Origin: Vescimonas cirricatena
GTDB taxonomy: Bacteria > Bacillota > Clostridia > Oscillospirales > Oscillospiraceae
Length of the DNA stretch: 64,000 nucleotides
Reading direction: 5' to 3'
Assembly: GCF_020687045.1 (NCBI RefSeq)
Contig: NZ_JAJEPW010000009.1
Location: 1 to 64,000, forward strand
Made by a program: the position numbers and the translations under genes. The notes below the pieces were generated by a model that worked only from the letters and a program-made list of their open reading frames with translations, made no database searches and had not been told where the DNA came from. Shown piece by piece: positions 16,204-26,019 of this stretch. Every line of letters begins with the position of its first letter. Positions within the stretch are counted from its first letter, which is position 1.

Positions 16204-19200
16204 TTATTGTTCCACCGGGAACTTTGACAGCTTTCCGTTTGCTACACGGTAGATCAATGCAGCATCCGTCGTATTCACGACACCATCACCATTTACATCA
16301 GCTGCCAAAAGTTGATCCGCAGACAACTGATATTTTCCATTTGCATAACGGTAGACAATGGCGGCATCCGTGGAATCGACTTTACCATTCCCATTTACAT
16401 CACCGTATTTGACCTCGGTCTGGTCCCCAATGGTCAGGGTCAGGGTAGTCATGGGCTTATCGCAGTGGACGCCGTATTCCATCTCCAGGGTGTCGCTGTT
16501 TTCTCGGTTTTGGTACATGGCGTAGGGGAAGGTGATCTGGAAGTCGGTATCACTGGCCTTCAGCGGCTTATCGGACCAGGTGACATACTTTGTCACATCG
16601 CGGGTCATGCCGTTGGCGTAGTAGGCCGTTACCTGCATACCGGTGGGGTCGAAGGTGTCTTTTACATTGTAGGTCGTCTTGTCCGGCAGCTTCGTGACCT
16701 CGATGCGTTCAATGGTGCTGCCCACGGCCATCAGGTAGGCGGAGTCGTTTTTAAAGTAGATGGTGCCGTACTCATCCATGATGGGGCTACAGATGGCGTA
16801 CTGCGCCTGTGCGCCGCTGGGGGTGAAGATGTTGTAGGGCGTCGTATAGGTCTCCGTTTTTCCGCTGGCGGTATAGGTCTCCATGGTTTTCAGAGAAACC
16901 TCGGTCTGACCGGGCTTGTCCTCCAGCACCCGGAGCTTGCCGGGGGTGAAGTTATCGAAGAAATACACATAGACGCAGCCTGTCTCCTCCATATAGGCAG
17001 TGGTCAAAACACCGCTGGTTTGGGGATAGCCATGGGTGCGCACAGTGTAGGCGATCTCCCAGTTGGGGATGTCGATGACCGTAAGGTTATGGCCACTGTA
17101 TGCGCCGAACTGTGCCGTGCCGGAGATGCCGATATAGGCCCGCCCATTGTAAATGGTGGGTGTGCAGGTGGACATGGCGGGATTGGCGGGATCGTCCGCA
17201 TAGTTGTAGAGCTTCAAGGTGCGGACATCCTCAATGGTACCCTTTTCGTCCACAGTGGCCTCGTAGAAGTAGCCGCCCTTGCTGGTGAAGTAATACTTGC
17301 CGTTGTAATGGGTGATAGAGCTGCGGATGTCGCCGGTCACATTCATCTTGTAGGAGGACAGCAGTTCGCCGGTCTTGGGGTTAAAGGACAGCAGACTGGG
17401 CTTGCCGGTGGTGTAGCCGGAAGCGCCGTCATCCGTGCCGATCAGCAGGAAGTCGTCGCACACATAGGCACCGGCCCAATAGAAGCCGCCCTTGCTGGTG
17501 TAGTACCAAGTGGGGAGCTTTTCTTCCATCGTCTGCGTGGGGTCCTCGTCGGTGGCGCTCAGGCACACATAGTGGGCCTCGTTGATCTCGCCTACCCAAA
17601 AACCGGTGTAGATGTAGCCATCGTGATAGACAATAGAGCTGTTGGGCTGACCGCCGATGGAGTCCCGATAGATCCATAGGGAGTCCAGGGTATTGGCGTC
17701 GAACGCCTGGATCGTGCCGTCAGACAGGCCCACGAAAATCATGCCGTTGGCGTAGGTGGGCGGGTTGATGGCGAAGCTGGAGTTGTGATCCATGGGCTTA
17801 TCAATGAGAATTTCGCCGGAGATAGCATCCACCTTGTAAATGCGGGAGCCGGAGTAGGTGTAGATGGCACCGTCCACCAAAATGGGGCAGCCGCAGGCGT
17901 TCACATCGTAGCCGGATCCAATGGAGGTAGCCCAGTACAGCTCGGCATCCTTGGCGTAGACCGGCGTCTTGTAGTCCACCACACCGTTATTCTCATTGTT
18001 TTGGCGTAAGTGGGGCCACGCAGAATCGAAATTGATGAGCTTGTCGTTGGCTGGAGCCTTCTTTAGCGTAATGGTCAGTGTACCGTCCTTGTCGGGGGCG
18101 GTATAGTGCTCCACCGTTTGACCGATGTACCCGGCGCAGGTGGTAGTGTAGGAATAGCTGGCACCGGGGGTCAGGCTGTAGGTGCCGTTTTTCTCCACGA
18201 TGCGCTTGCCGTTCAGATCGTTGGTCAGGAACACCGTGGCATCCGCCGGGGTCGTTTGGATGGTCAGTTGGATGGGGTCACTTTTCTGAACATGGACGGT
18301 ATAGGTCAGCTCAATGCTGCCGGTATCTGCGTGGCAGACCTGTACCGAAATATCCTCATTATAAAGGTCTGTGTTCAGGACCGCTTCCGCGCCGGCCAGC
18401 GTGTCATAGCGTACGCCGTTGACCTTGGCATAGTACCCGCCGCAGCAGGCGGTGTCTGTTCTGCTGTTGGGATAGGTGCCGGAGAGGTAGAGAGCGGCGG
18501 TCTCCCGGTCTACCTTAACATAATAATCCGTGGTATCTCGATCAAAGCGGGCCGTTGCGCCCTTTGGAGTTACAAAGGGCAGTGTCTCATCCTTTGTGGC
18601 AATAGTCAGGCTGGACAGGTGCAGCTGCCGCAGCAGCTGAATATCGTAGTCCTGATAGTAGGTAGTGCCGTTTTCTGTCTTGGAAATGCGGATCGTCACC
18701 GTCTGGCCGTAACCGGCCTTGGCCACGGCGTAGGTCAGGCTCTGAGCAAGACCCGTTTTGCTGACAGGCGTTGTGATCGTCTCCATCCGTGCGAGATTAT
18801 GAATCCCCGGCACGGTGCTTTGGGTCCGATACAGCGCCGTCACGGTTCCGGTTGCCGTGGCCTGCATGGCAACGGAGCTGTTGCAGTCGGACACCGTATA
18901 GTTGTAGGTGTGGTCTGCCGCCGTGAAGGTCTTGTCGGCGGCGTAGGCGATCCGGCTGGAAGCATAGGTGCCGTTGTAGAATGCCAGATCGGTCAGCCAG
19001 TCGGTGGTGACAGGCTCCGGGACGGACACATTCAGTCCGCTGGAGGCCGTGAAGGTGATCTGCGTATGATACCAGGTGTTCTTCGTGGCGATGCAGGTAT
19101 AGCTCTCGCCGGGGACCAGGTGATAGATCCCGTCCACCGGGGCAATCTCGGAGCCTGCTCCATTGATCACCTGCACCGTTGTTCCGGAAGGCACAGCCAG

Positions 19201-20610
19201 CGTCACCGGTACGGAAGCTACCTTCTGAATGTGGAGGGTATAGGTGCTCTGCTCCCCGTTGGGCGCTGCTACCTGAATCATGTGATCCTGCGTGTCTCCG
19301 GTCAGCTGCACCGCCCCGGTTCCGGTGACGGTATAATCCTCACCAAATGGTGCGGCGTCAATATCCACAGTGGAGGACACGGTTTTTAGGCTGTACTCCC
19401 GGGTGTTGGGCGCAAACTCCAGGGGCAGCTTGGTCCCCTCCGCCGTGGCTGCCAGAGCCTTCAGCGTGGGCACACGGGTCACGGTGACATCGTAGGACTG
19501 AATCTGCGTGTAGCCGTCCGAGCCTGTATACTGTGCTTCCAGCGCGAAGGTCTTGCCCTCCATGCCAGAGGTCAGCAGATAAGTAAGGGATGTGGCTGTG
19601 CTGTTCCAGCTGCGGGATATGCCCGACATATCCTTGCCGTTGGTGCCGGTATAGATGGTGCGGAGCTTGGTGGTCTTGGTATTCGGGACATTGCCCATCG
19701 CCGCATTCAGATACACGCTGCTCAGAGCATTGGCTGTATCCTCGATCCAATACTGCGCCGTGTGGTTTGCACGGTTTTGTGCAGCGCGGTAAGGTTCTTG
19801 ATCGACATCCAGCAGCCGGATATTGCCGAACCACTCGCCGTAGGGCAGGGTCGCAGCGACCTGGGCGTCGGCGGAGACCGTCAGCGTTCCCTCTGTGCGG
19901 TTATATCCGCCGTCGGACACACAGAACTTATAGTCGCCGGCGATGACTTGGACGCTGCCGGTGCCGGTGGTAACATTGCCATAGACATCCGTAAGGGAGA
20001 GGATCGGTGCCTCCACCGCATTGCCGTTTTGGGTTGCTGTGGCGGAGACGGTGTATTTGGTCCCGTCCAGAAGGGCCGCATATTCGGCAATGGCGTCTTT
20101 CAGGTTTTTCAGCAATGGTCCTGCCGAGTCGGCAGTTGCCGTCCGCAGGCCCTTCAGCGCCGCTGCGTAGGCACTGGCCGCTGCCGGATAATTCTGCACA
20201 TGGTTGGTCATGTCCAGGTAATCCGCCATTTGGATAATCAGCTGGATAGCTGCGTCCGAATAAGTCGAAGATACATGGAAGCAAAGGGCCTTGACGGAAG
20301 AAGCCGGAGCGTCCAGCTTATAGCCACCCTTGTCATAATAGAGCAGGTAATTGGCGGAAACGCCGTTGATCTCATAGACGAATCCGTTTTCCAGGCCGAC
20401 AAAGTCAATATCTGAATCCGCCAGCGCCTGTTGAATGGTTTGCCCAGATTTATACTGGATACGGGTCGGCTCCACGATGGTGCTGTTGGCGTTCATAGCC
20501 ACAAGCACAAAGCTACCGGCGTACCCCTCTGCGGCCATCGCCGTGACCGGCATGGCGGCAGAGAGCAGAAGCACCAGACTCAGCAGCAGAGCCATTACTC
20601 TTTTGTGCAT
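16204..20610 (-). CDS. Large secreted dockerin protein with PQQ-type propeller
   Basis: 1468 residues. Signal peptide 1-27; a DUF4430-like domain about 30-105 (IQYKSGQTIQQALADSDIDF...YEINGVSANYLLYYDKGG); a helical stretch 115-165; cadherin-like beta sandwiches about 340-450 and 640-760; a PEGA-like domain about 765-835; a PQQ/quinoprotein-like beta propeller about 850-1240 (repeats such as GAIYTYSGSRIYKVDAISGE); an Ig-like domain (YNVKDTFDPTGMQVTAYYAN); and a C-terminal type I dockerin with two calcium loops (DVNGNGKVDSTD, DVNGDGVVNTTD). It should be tethered through a cohesin. No enzyme active site was recognised. The dockerin closely resembles that of the 30159 gene. Confidence 0.85.
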   Translation of the reverse strand: MHKRVMALLLSLVLLLSAAMPVTAMAAEGYAGSFVLVAMNANSTIVEPTRIQYKSGQTIQQALADSDIDFVGLENGFVYEINGVSANYLLYYDKGGYKLDAPASSVKALCFHVSSTYSDAAIQLIIQMADYLDMTNHVQNYPAAASAYAAALKGLRTATADSAGPLLKNLKDAIAEYAALLDGTKYTVSATATQNGNAVEAPILSLTDVYGNVTTGTGSVQVIAGDYKFCVSDGGYNRTEGTLTVSADAQVAATLPYGEWFGNIRLLDVDQEPYRAAQNRANHTAQYWIEDTANALSSVYLNAAMGNVPNTKTTKLRTIYTGTNGKDMSGISRSWNSTATSLTYLLTSGMEGKTFALEAQYTGSDGYTQIQSYDVTVTRVPTLKALAATAEGTKLPLEFAPNTREYSLKTVSSTVDIDAAPFGEDYTVTGTGAVQLTGDTQDHMIQVAAPNGEQSTYTLHIQKVASVPVTLAVPSGTTVQVINGAGSEIAPVDGIYHLVPGESYTCIATKNTWYHTQITFTASSGLNVSVPEPVTTDWLTDLAFYNGTYASSRIAYAADKTFTAADHTYNYTVSDCNSSVAMQATATGTVTALYRTQSTVPGIHNLARMETITTPVSKTGLAQSLTYAVAKAGYGQTVTIRISKTENGTTYYQDYDIQLLRQLHLSSLTIATKDETLPFVTPKGATARFDRDTTDYYVKVDRETAALYLSGTYPNSRTDTACCGGYYAKVNGVRYDTLAGAEAVLNTDLYNEDISVQVCHADTGSIELTYTVHVQKSDPIQLTIQTTPADATVFLTNDLNGKRIVEKNGTYSLTPGASYSYTTTCAGYIGQTVEHYTAPDKDGTLTITLKKAPANDKLINFDSAWPHLRQNNENNGVVDYKTPVYAKDAELYWATSIGSGYDVNACGCPILVDGAIYTYSGSRIYKVDAISGEILIDKPMDHNSSFAINPPTYANGMIFVGLSDGTIQAFDANTLDSLWIYRDSIGGQPNSSIVYHDGYIYTGFWVGEINEAHYVCLSATDEDPTQTMEEKLPTWYYTSKGGFYWAGAYVCDDFLLIGTDDGASGYTTGKPSLLSFNPKTGELLSSYKMNVTGDIRSSITHYNGKYYFTSKGGYFYEATVDEKGTIEDVRTLKLYNYADDPANPAMSTCTPTIYNGRAYIGISGTAQFGAYSGHNLTVIDIPNWEIAYTVRTHGYPQTSGVLTTAYMEETGCVYVYFFDNFTPGKLRVLEDKPGQTEVSLKTMETYTASGKTETYTTPYNIFTPSGAQAQYAICSPIMDEYGTIYFKNDSAYLMAVGSTIERIEVTKLPDKTTYNVKDTFDPTGMQVTAYYANGMTRDVTKYVTWSDKPLKASDTDFQITFPYAMYQNRENSDTLEMEYGVHCDKPMTTLTLTIGDQTEVKYGDVNGNGKVDSTDAAIVYRYANGKYQLSADQLLAADVNGDGVVNTTDAALIYRVANGKLSKFPVEQ

Positions 20611-20628
20611 TTTCCTTCCTCCTTTTTT

Positions 20629-22812
20629 TCAATACAGGCAGTTCCATAGCCGGTACCGTATTTTCTCCCAGGTTGTCCAGCTGCCCTTGCAGGCATCCAG
20701 TACACGCACGGCAAATGAGTCAACCTGCTTGCGCTGCTCCGGGGTCATCTCCTGGGTGCTGAACAGCGCCTTTTGATTCAGTTCTGCGGCCTCCGCAGCA
20801 TCCTCCGAGAACTGCACCGTACTGTGGCGCAGCAGGCAAACGGCATAGCCATAGCGCATGGCAATGGCCTCCCGGTCGTTTGCGGCGTCGATAGCGGCCA
20901 TCTTCTTCCGAAACACCCTGCGGCGATGGAAAATGCACCCGGCCAGCAGCAGGATCAGCAGCAAGGGAAGAAGCAGTAGGTAGTGGGCATTCAGTGAGAA
21001 GGTAAATCGGTCCTGCTTGTGCTCGTTGACCTCCTCTGGCTGCTCCACCTCTACAAATTGCTGGGTGTTGTTCTCATAGGTATTCTCATCCGGGCTGTCG
21101 CCGCCCAGGGACAGTTCCTCGTCGTCTATGTAGCCGGGAGTCACCTCGAACGGCACAAAGCCGACACCGCTGACATAGTATTCCGCCCAGGCGTGGGCGT
21201 TTTCTTCCGTCAGGGTAATGGTCTCACCGGCCTTGTAGCGGGCGGCATCCTCTGCCGAGAGGTAATATCCCTCCACATAGCGGGCCGGAACGCCCATGTA
21301 GCGCAGCATCAGCACCGCTGCCGTGGCGTAATGGACGCTGTAGCCGTGTCCGCTGCGCTCCAGCGTATATTGCAGGAAGTCGCCGCTGCCGTTCATGGTC
21401 CGGGCAGTCTCATCGTAGGTCATGGCTTCCCGTAGATAGTCAAAGATGATGGTGCGGATGTCGCTGATGGTCCGGGTCTGGGTGTCCAGCTTCAATTGCC
21501 GCTGGAGGACGGCCCAGCTGTCCTGGGTCATTTGCAGGTCCACGGCCCGGAGATAGTCGGCATAGGCCTGCTCCTTGGATAGATAGGTCTCGATGTTTTC
21601 CCGGCCCTGGGCTGTGGAGAGGTTCCGCTGGATCTGATACCAGTCCGGGACGCTGCCTTTCAGATAATACAGGCTCTCTGCCGGGGGCAGATTCGTGTCC
21701 CCGATGCGGTCCGCTGCCAGCGTTTCGCTGCCGTAGACGGCGTAGGGGTAGTAGCCGTGGGCGGAACAGGCGGAGAGATTTCGTATAGTCATGGACAGCG
21801 GTGTGGCCGTCTCCGTATAGCCATCCGCCAGTGCAATTTGACTCTGGCCGTAGAAACCCGCCTCATGGAGCCAATAGAAAAGGTCCTCATATTGGGCGGT
21901 TTCTTCGGTATCGGCTGCTTTCCAGCCGGTGCCGGTGTAGGTGTCGTAGACCTGCCCACGCAGATACACCTTTTCCGGCTGCTCCATTGTGACTTCCAGC
22001 GCCGGGGTGTCGCTTTTATTCCAGGCGGGTAAGTTCTTGAGGTTTCCTTCCGGCATGGAATTGGTATCGCTGTCGTAGTGCCGCTGGTGAAGCTGGGTTT
22101 GCATCGTCTCGACCATGTCTGTATTCAGCTTGTCTTGGCAGGACAGGCCAATCAGCAGACACAGCGCTGCACACAGGACCGGCAAGATCAGCTGCGCCGG
22201 AACGCCTGCAAGGGCTTCTCCCTCTGCCGTGTGCTGCACCATCAGCAGCACCGTGCCAATAATCAGCAGCCCACCGCCGATGCCTATGGGAAACAAGCCC
22301 AGCAACAGGGCTGCATAGCAGGGCAGCAGAATCGGCAAGGCCAGCAGCATCCGTCCGCTCCATGCGCTGCGGCTGAGAAGCAGCGACACCGCCAGTAGCA
22401 GAACCGTTACCGCCAGAGGCAGAAATTGGGCATCCGCTGCCGCAAGGTCCAGGTAGATCTTCCCGGTCTTTTTCGTCAGCAGGGTCAGGAAATCATTTGT
22501 CAGTGTTCCAAAACCGGGTAGGGCAAACTTGTTCAGTGCCAAGCTCAGAAGAAGCAACACGCCGATGCCCGCTGGAACGAGCCAGTTCCCGATTCTGGTT
22601 TGGTATACTATCAGCAACGCCGCCTGCACCAAAATCGCAGCTGCTGTCATAGCCCACCATGGGTAGGGAACAGAGGGAAATGCAGCGGTTAAAAGCAAGC
22701 AGAAGCCCACCGTCAGAACGGCACAGACCACCCAAGCGCCCCAGGGAAAGTGCAGCTTTTTCTGTGCCGTTTCGGTGACAATCCACTGGAGTCCATTTTC
22801 ATTTTTTCGCAT
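20629..22812 (-). CDS. Multi-pass transglutaminase-like protein with Cys-to-Ser change
   Basis: 727 residues. Six or more transmembrane helices in 25-225, an extracytoplasmic transglutaminase core about 450-570, a final helix near 615 and a cytoplasmic tail, the layout of TgpA-like proteins. The core reads SGHGYSVHYATAAVLMLRYM: Ser492 (codon 21339-21337) stands where the family has the catalytic Cys (GYC). His540 (ENAHAWAEYY) and the acidic residue in VPFEVTPG are kept. It lies in the usual trio with MoxR and DUF58. It may be inactive, a structural cross-linker, or a one-base sequencing change (AGC versus TGC). Confidence 0.85.
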   Translation of the reverse strand: MRKNENGLQWIVTETAQKKLHFPWGAWVVCAVLTVGFCLLLTAAFPSVPYPWWAMTAAAILVQAALLIVYQTRIGNWLVPAGIGVLLLLSLALNKFALPGFGTLTNDFLTLLTKKTGKIYLDLAAADAQFLPLAVTVLLLAVSLLLSRSAWSGRMLLALPILLPCYAALLLGLFPIGIGGGLLIIGTVLLMVQHTAEGEALAGVPAQLILPVLCAALCLLIGLSCQDKLNTDMVETMQTQLHQRHYDSDTNSMPEGNLKNLPAWNKSDTPALEVTMEQPEKVYLRGQVYDTYTGTGWKAADTEETAQYEDLFYWLHEAGFYGQSQIALADGYTETATPLSMTIRNLSACSAHGYYPYAVYGSETLAADRIGDTNLPPAESLYYLKGSVPDWYQIQRNLSTAQGRENIETYLSKEQAYADYLRAVDLQMTQDSWAVLQRQLKLDTQTRTISDIRTIIFDYLREAMTYDETARTMNGSGDFLQYTLERSGHGYSVHYATAAVLMLRYMGVPARYVEGYYLSAEDAARYKAGETITLTEENAHAWAEYYVSGVGFVPFEVTPGYIDDEELSLGGDSPDENTYENNTQQFVEVEQPEEVNEHKQDRFTFSLNAHYLLLLPLLLILLLAGCIFHRRRVFRKKMAAIDAANDREAIAMRYGYAVCLLRHSTVQFSEDAAEAAELNQKALFSTQEMTPEQRKQVDSFAVRVLDACKGSWTTWEKIRYRLWNCLY

Positions 22813-22818
22813 GATGGG

Positions 22819-23916
22819 TTAAACCTCCAGTCGCTGCATGGCCTCGGAATAATTCTGCGGGGCAAAGGTGGTCGCACCGGGGTACTGTTCTTCGGTACAG
22901 AGGATGAAATGCACCCGTCCGTCCGTGAGCAGCTGTTCTTCCGGCGCTGTGCCGAAACAGAGAATTCGGCTGTAACCGTCAGTTTTGGGCAGGCGGCACT
23001 CAGCGCTGCCCCTGGTCTTTACCAGAGCCGGGATAGCCTGCAAAAGCTGGTTTTCCTCTGAAATGTCCTGGACCTGCAGATCGTCCCGGTCCGTCCAGCA
23101 CAGGGTATAGGGTACACCACTTTGCAGCAGTGCCATGCCTGCGGAGGACACGACCTCCGCCAGTGCGTCCATCTGCTGGGGGTTACCGCCGGTGCGCTTA
23201 TCCCAGAATACCAAAAGGGAACGGCTCTCCGGCTGGCTGGCCTCTTTCAGAATCAGCTCATCGAACTTGGAGGACAGCTTCCAGTGAATTTGCCGGATGT
23301 CATCGCCGGGGCGATACTCCCGGAGCTGGTACACCTCGCTGCGGTCCTCACCCCGTCGATTGGAAGCGCCGTCGTCGGCATAGGCCGGTCGGGCGGTCAT
23401 GTCCGCCTCCATTGGATACAGGTCCGGGAGGATGGTCAGACGGGCATCCGCTTTCACGAGGGCCTTCATGGGAAGCAGGCCCAGATAGTCCAGCAGGGTA
23501 AACCGGCTGATCTGCACATACACTCTGCCGCAGAAGCTGCTTTGCAGCAGGATGGTTTGGCTGCTTTCACCCTTGGCTCCGATGCTGCCGGTCAGCGTCA
23601 CTGTCTGATCTTCCTCAGTGAGATCATTGCGGATAGAGACCTGACAGCCATAGCGCATTACGGGCAGAAACGCTCCGTTGCGGATACGCACCCGACAGCT
23701 GACTGCCGTGCGTTTTGCCGCTGTGGCCGGGGTCAGAATGTCCGCCTGCAGGTGCCTGCGGACATAGAAATTGACCGCCCAGGAGGCCAGGGGCAGCAGG
23801 AGCAGCAAGCAGAGTCCGGCCAGCGCCCAGAAGGAGCCGCTTGTAAGAAGCAGCGCCGCCAACGCCAGCAGCAGGATCAGATAACACAGGGCGCTGCCTA
23901 AGATCGTTTTTCTCAT
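22819..23916 (-). CDS. DUF58 protein (MoxR partner)
   Basis: 365 residues. Two N-terminal transmembrane helices (about 5-50), then a soluble part with the DUF58 signature YRPGDDIRQIHWKLSSKFDE and a degenerate von Willebrand A-like fold. ATG 23916 overlaps the MoxR stop (ATGA); a longer start at 24057 would lie inside moxR. DUF58 proteins work with MoxR ATPases in assembling or activating envelope proteins. Confidence 0.88.
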   Translation of the reverse strand: MRKTILGSALCYLILLLALAALLLTSGSFWALAGLCLLLLLPLASWAVNFYVRRHLQADILTPATAAKRTAVSCRVRIRNGAFLPVMRYGCQVSIRNDLTEEDQTVTLTGSIGAKGESSQTILLQSSFCGRVYVQISRFTLLDYLGLLPMKALVKADARLTILPDLYPMEADMTARPAYADDGASNRRGEDRSEVYQLREYRPGDDIRQIHWKLSSKFDELILKEASQPESRSLLVFWDKRTGGNPQQMDALAEVVSSAGMALLQSGVPYTLCWTDRDDLQVQDISEENQLLQAIPALVKTRGSAECRLPKTDGYSRILCFGTAPEEQLLTDGRVHFILCTEEQYPGATTFAPQNYSEAMQRLEV

Positions 23917-24860
23917 TTGCTGGAAAATTCCCGGACATCCGGCTTCTGGACGGAGGTAAGTACATTTTGCAGGATCAGTGCCGCTGTATAGTCCTGGAGC
24001 CGCGCCTTGGAGTTGAGGATCAGACGGTGGACGCACACATCCGGGAACACGGCGCACACATCGTCAGGGATCACATAGTCCCGGCCCTCTAAGTAGGCGT
24101 TGGCCTTGGCCGCACGGGTCACAGCCAAAGCGCCACGGGGACTGACACCCAGGGTCACATAGGCGTTGGAGCGGGTCAGATCCACCAGCTCTGCAATATA
24201 GTCATAAATTCGGTCTGCCACATGGATATTGCTGACCTCTGCAATGAGCTTTTCCAGCTCGGCAGGGGAAGTCACTGTCTGGCAGGCAGAGAGCGGGTCC
24301 ACATGATGGCGATCCTTCAGCAGTGCCGCCGTGCTGGCCCGATTGGGATAGCCCATGCTCAGTTGGAGCATGAAACGATCCAGCTGGGATGCGGGCAGCA
24401 TCTGCGTACCCGCAGAACCCACCGGGTTTTCCGTTGCCAGCACGATAAAGGGCTTCGGCAGGGGCCGGGTCACGCCGTCCACGGTGACCTGCAACTCCTC
24501 CATAGCCTCCAGCAGAGCGGATTGGGTCTTGCTGGAGGTACGGTTGATCTCGTCCGCCAGCAACAGATTGGTCATAATGGCTCCAGACTGATATTTCAGC
24601 TTGCCGTCTGCCTTATCGAATACGGAAAACCCGATAATATCCGATGGCAGGGTGTCGGAGGTGAACTGGACACGCTTGGAGTCCAGACCTAGCGTTTTGG
24701 AAAATGCCTTGGCCAGCGTCGTCTTGCCTACGCCGGGGACATCCTCCAGCAGCACATGGCCCTGTGCCAGGATGGCCAGCAGCACCTTGCGGACGATGTC
24801 CCCCTTGCCCAAAACGACCTTGTTGACCTCTGCCTGAATTTGATCTGTCAGCTTGTTCAT
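23913..24860 (-). CDS. MoxR-family AAA+ ATPase
   Basis: 315 residues. Walker A EDVPGVGKTT (39-48), Walker B LLLADEINR (99-107), sensor 1 ATENP and the SPRGAL sensor 2 region. MoxR ATPases act as chaperones with DUF58/VWA partners. The start overlaps the toroid gene's stop (ATGA). Gene order MoxR, DUF58, transglutaminase is a widely conserved unit. Confidence 0.93.
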   Translation of the reverse strand: MNKLTDQIQAEVNKVVLGKGDIVRKVLLAILAQGHVLLEDVPGVGKTTLAKAFSKTLGLDSKRVQFTSDTLPSDIIGFSVFDKADGKLKYQSGAIMTNLLLADEINRTSSKTQSALLEAMEELQVTVDGVTRPLPKPFIVLATENPVGSAGTQMLPASQLDRFMLQLSMGYPNRASTAALLKDRHHVDPLSACQTVTSPAELEKLIAEVSNIHVADRIYDYIAELVDLTRSNAYVTLGVSPRGALAVTRAAKANAYLEGRDYVIPDDVCAVFPDVCVHRLILNSKARLQDYTAALILQNVLTSVQKPDVREFSSK

Positions 24861-25981
24861 GCTTTTTTCCTCTTTCTGCCGATGATGTAGATCGCACCGG
24901 CGGCGATTACGACTACCGCACCGATCACGGCGCAGATGATGATTCCGTTTGTGCCGAATGCCTCACGGGGCGCTTGAGTGCCGTCAAAATGCAGCACCCA
25001 CGGCTGCCCGGACCGCACACGCTGCACAGCCACTAAGGCCAGGACGGATTGGGCCGTTGCCAGGCCGTCGCCGGCCCCCTCCAGCACATGGCGGTAGGTG
25101 CCGTCCGCTTCTCGGAACTGGGAAAGCTCCGTCAGCAGGGTGTGCTCGCCCTTAACAAAACAGCTATCCGTCTCCGGGTCAATGCCCAGCGCACACAGGG
25201 CCAGGATGACCTGGGCGGTGCTTTCCGCGTTTTCATCGCCGTAGGCGATATACCCGCAAGTGTCCGTCAGCTGGCCGGAAAGATAGGAAAGTGCTGCGTC
25301 GATCTCGGTCTCCATCTGGTCCCGATAAGGAGCTAGGGCCTGCACCGCCATAGCGGTGATGTCCACATCCGATTTTCCGGGGATCAGGCCGAAGCCGCCG
25401 TCCGGCTCCTGAGCAACGGAAATGGCATTTACCATGTCCTCCCGGGAATACAGGGCGTCTGCCGGGACCTCTGTGTCCCCGGCATCCAAGGTCAGCAGCG
25501 CCCATATCCAGCCATTTAAGCCCTGAGCGCCCGGATCACGGGCATAGTTGTAAGTACCCTCTGCGATCAGGTCAATGGCCGAGCCGTCGGGCTTCGTGCC
25601 GAAGTTGGTGGGGTTGCCCCCCAGTGCCAGCACCGTTAAAGAAATCCGGTGGTATTCCGTGGCCTTGTTGCGGTCCAGGCATCCGTTTTTGGCGTATGCG
25701 TCCTCCACATGGGCCTTCAGTTCCGCCAAATAGTCGGAATAGCTCTCCCTTGTGCCGGACAGTGCCATAGCTATGGCCAGCCAATCGCAGACGGAATCGC
25801 CTGCAGGAAACAGTTCCCGGTCTTTCAGCAATTCACCCTTCTTGCCGCCCAGAGCGGACATTCCCTCCGCACTCTGTGCGATCTGTTTTTCCAAAGAAGG
25901 CTGCGCCTCCGCAAAGACCACCGTTGGGAGCAGAAGCAGCACACAAAGAAGTGCCGCTAATATTCGTGTTGCACTTTTCAT
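24857..25981 (-). CDS. Membrane-anchored alpha/alpha-toroid protein
   Basis: 374 residues. Signal peptide (cleavage near VFAEA, about 25), six or so helical repeats of the prenyltransferase/squalene-cyclase kind, then a C-terminal helix (347-368) with RKRKKA after it. Motifs KSDVDITAMAVQALAPY and NAESTAQVILALCALGID recall the DTAAMA and NPxSxAQ segments of transcobalamin/intrinsic factor. No Asp-rich catalytic motif of true cyclases was seen, so ligand binding is more likely than catalysis. It adjoins the DUF4430 gene (38 bases) and overlaps moxR. Confidence 0.8.
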   Translation of the reverse strand: MKSATRILAALLCVLLLLPTVVFAEAQPSLEKQIAQSAEGMSALGGKKGELLKDRELFPAGDSVCDWLAIAMALSGTRESYSDYLAELKAHVEDAYAKNGCLDRNKATEYHRISLTVLALGGNPTNFGTKPDGSAIDLIAEGTYNYARDPGAQGLNGWIWALLTLDAGDTEVPADALYSREDMVNAISVAQEPDGGFGLIPGKSDVDITAMAVQALAPYRDQMETEIDAALSYLSGQLTDTCGYIAYGDENAESTAQVILALCALGIDPETDSCFVKGEHTLLTELSQFREADGTYRHVLEGAGDGLATAQSVLALVAVQRVRSGQPWVLHFDGTQAPREAFGTNGIIICAVIGAVVVIAAGAIYIIGRKRKKA

Positions 25982-26019
25982 GCAGTATCCTCCATCGTTC
26001 GTTTCAACGCCCTTCTACT

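Noticed and set aside
16312..19389. Long plus-strand frames opposite the propeller/dockerin gene
   Set aside because: Antisense shadows; the minus strand has one complete domain-rich gene.
24857..25981. True terpene cyclase or prenyltransferase activity
   Set aside because: The toroid repeats are present but the acidic catalytic motif (DxDD type) is not; signal peptide and anchor place it outside the cell.
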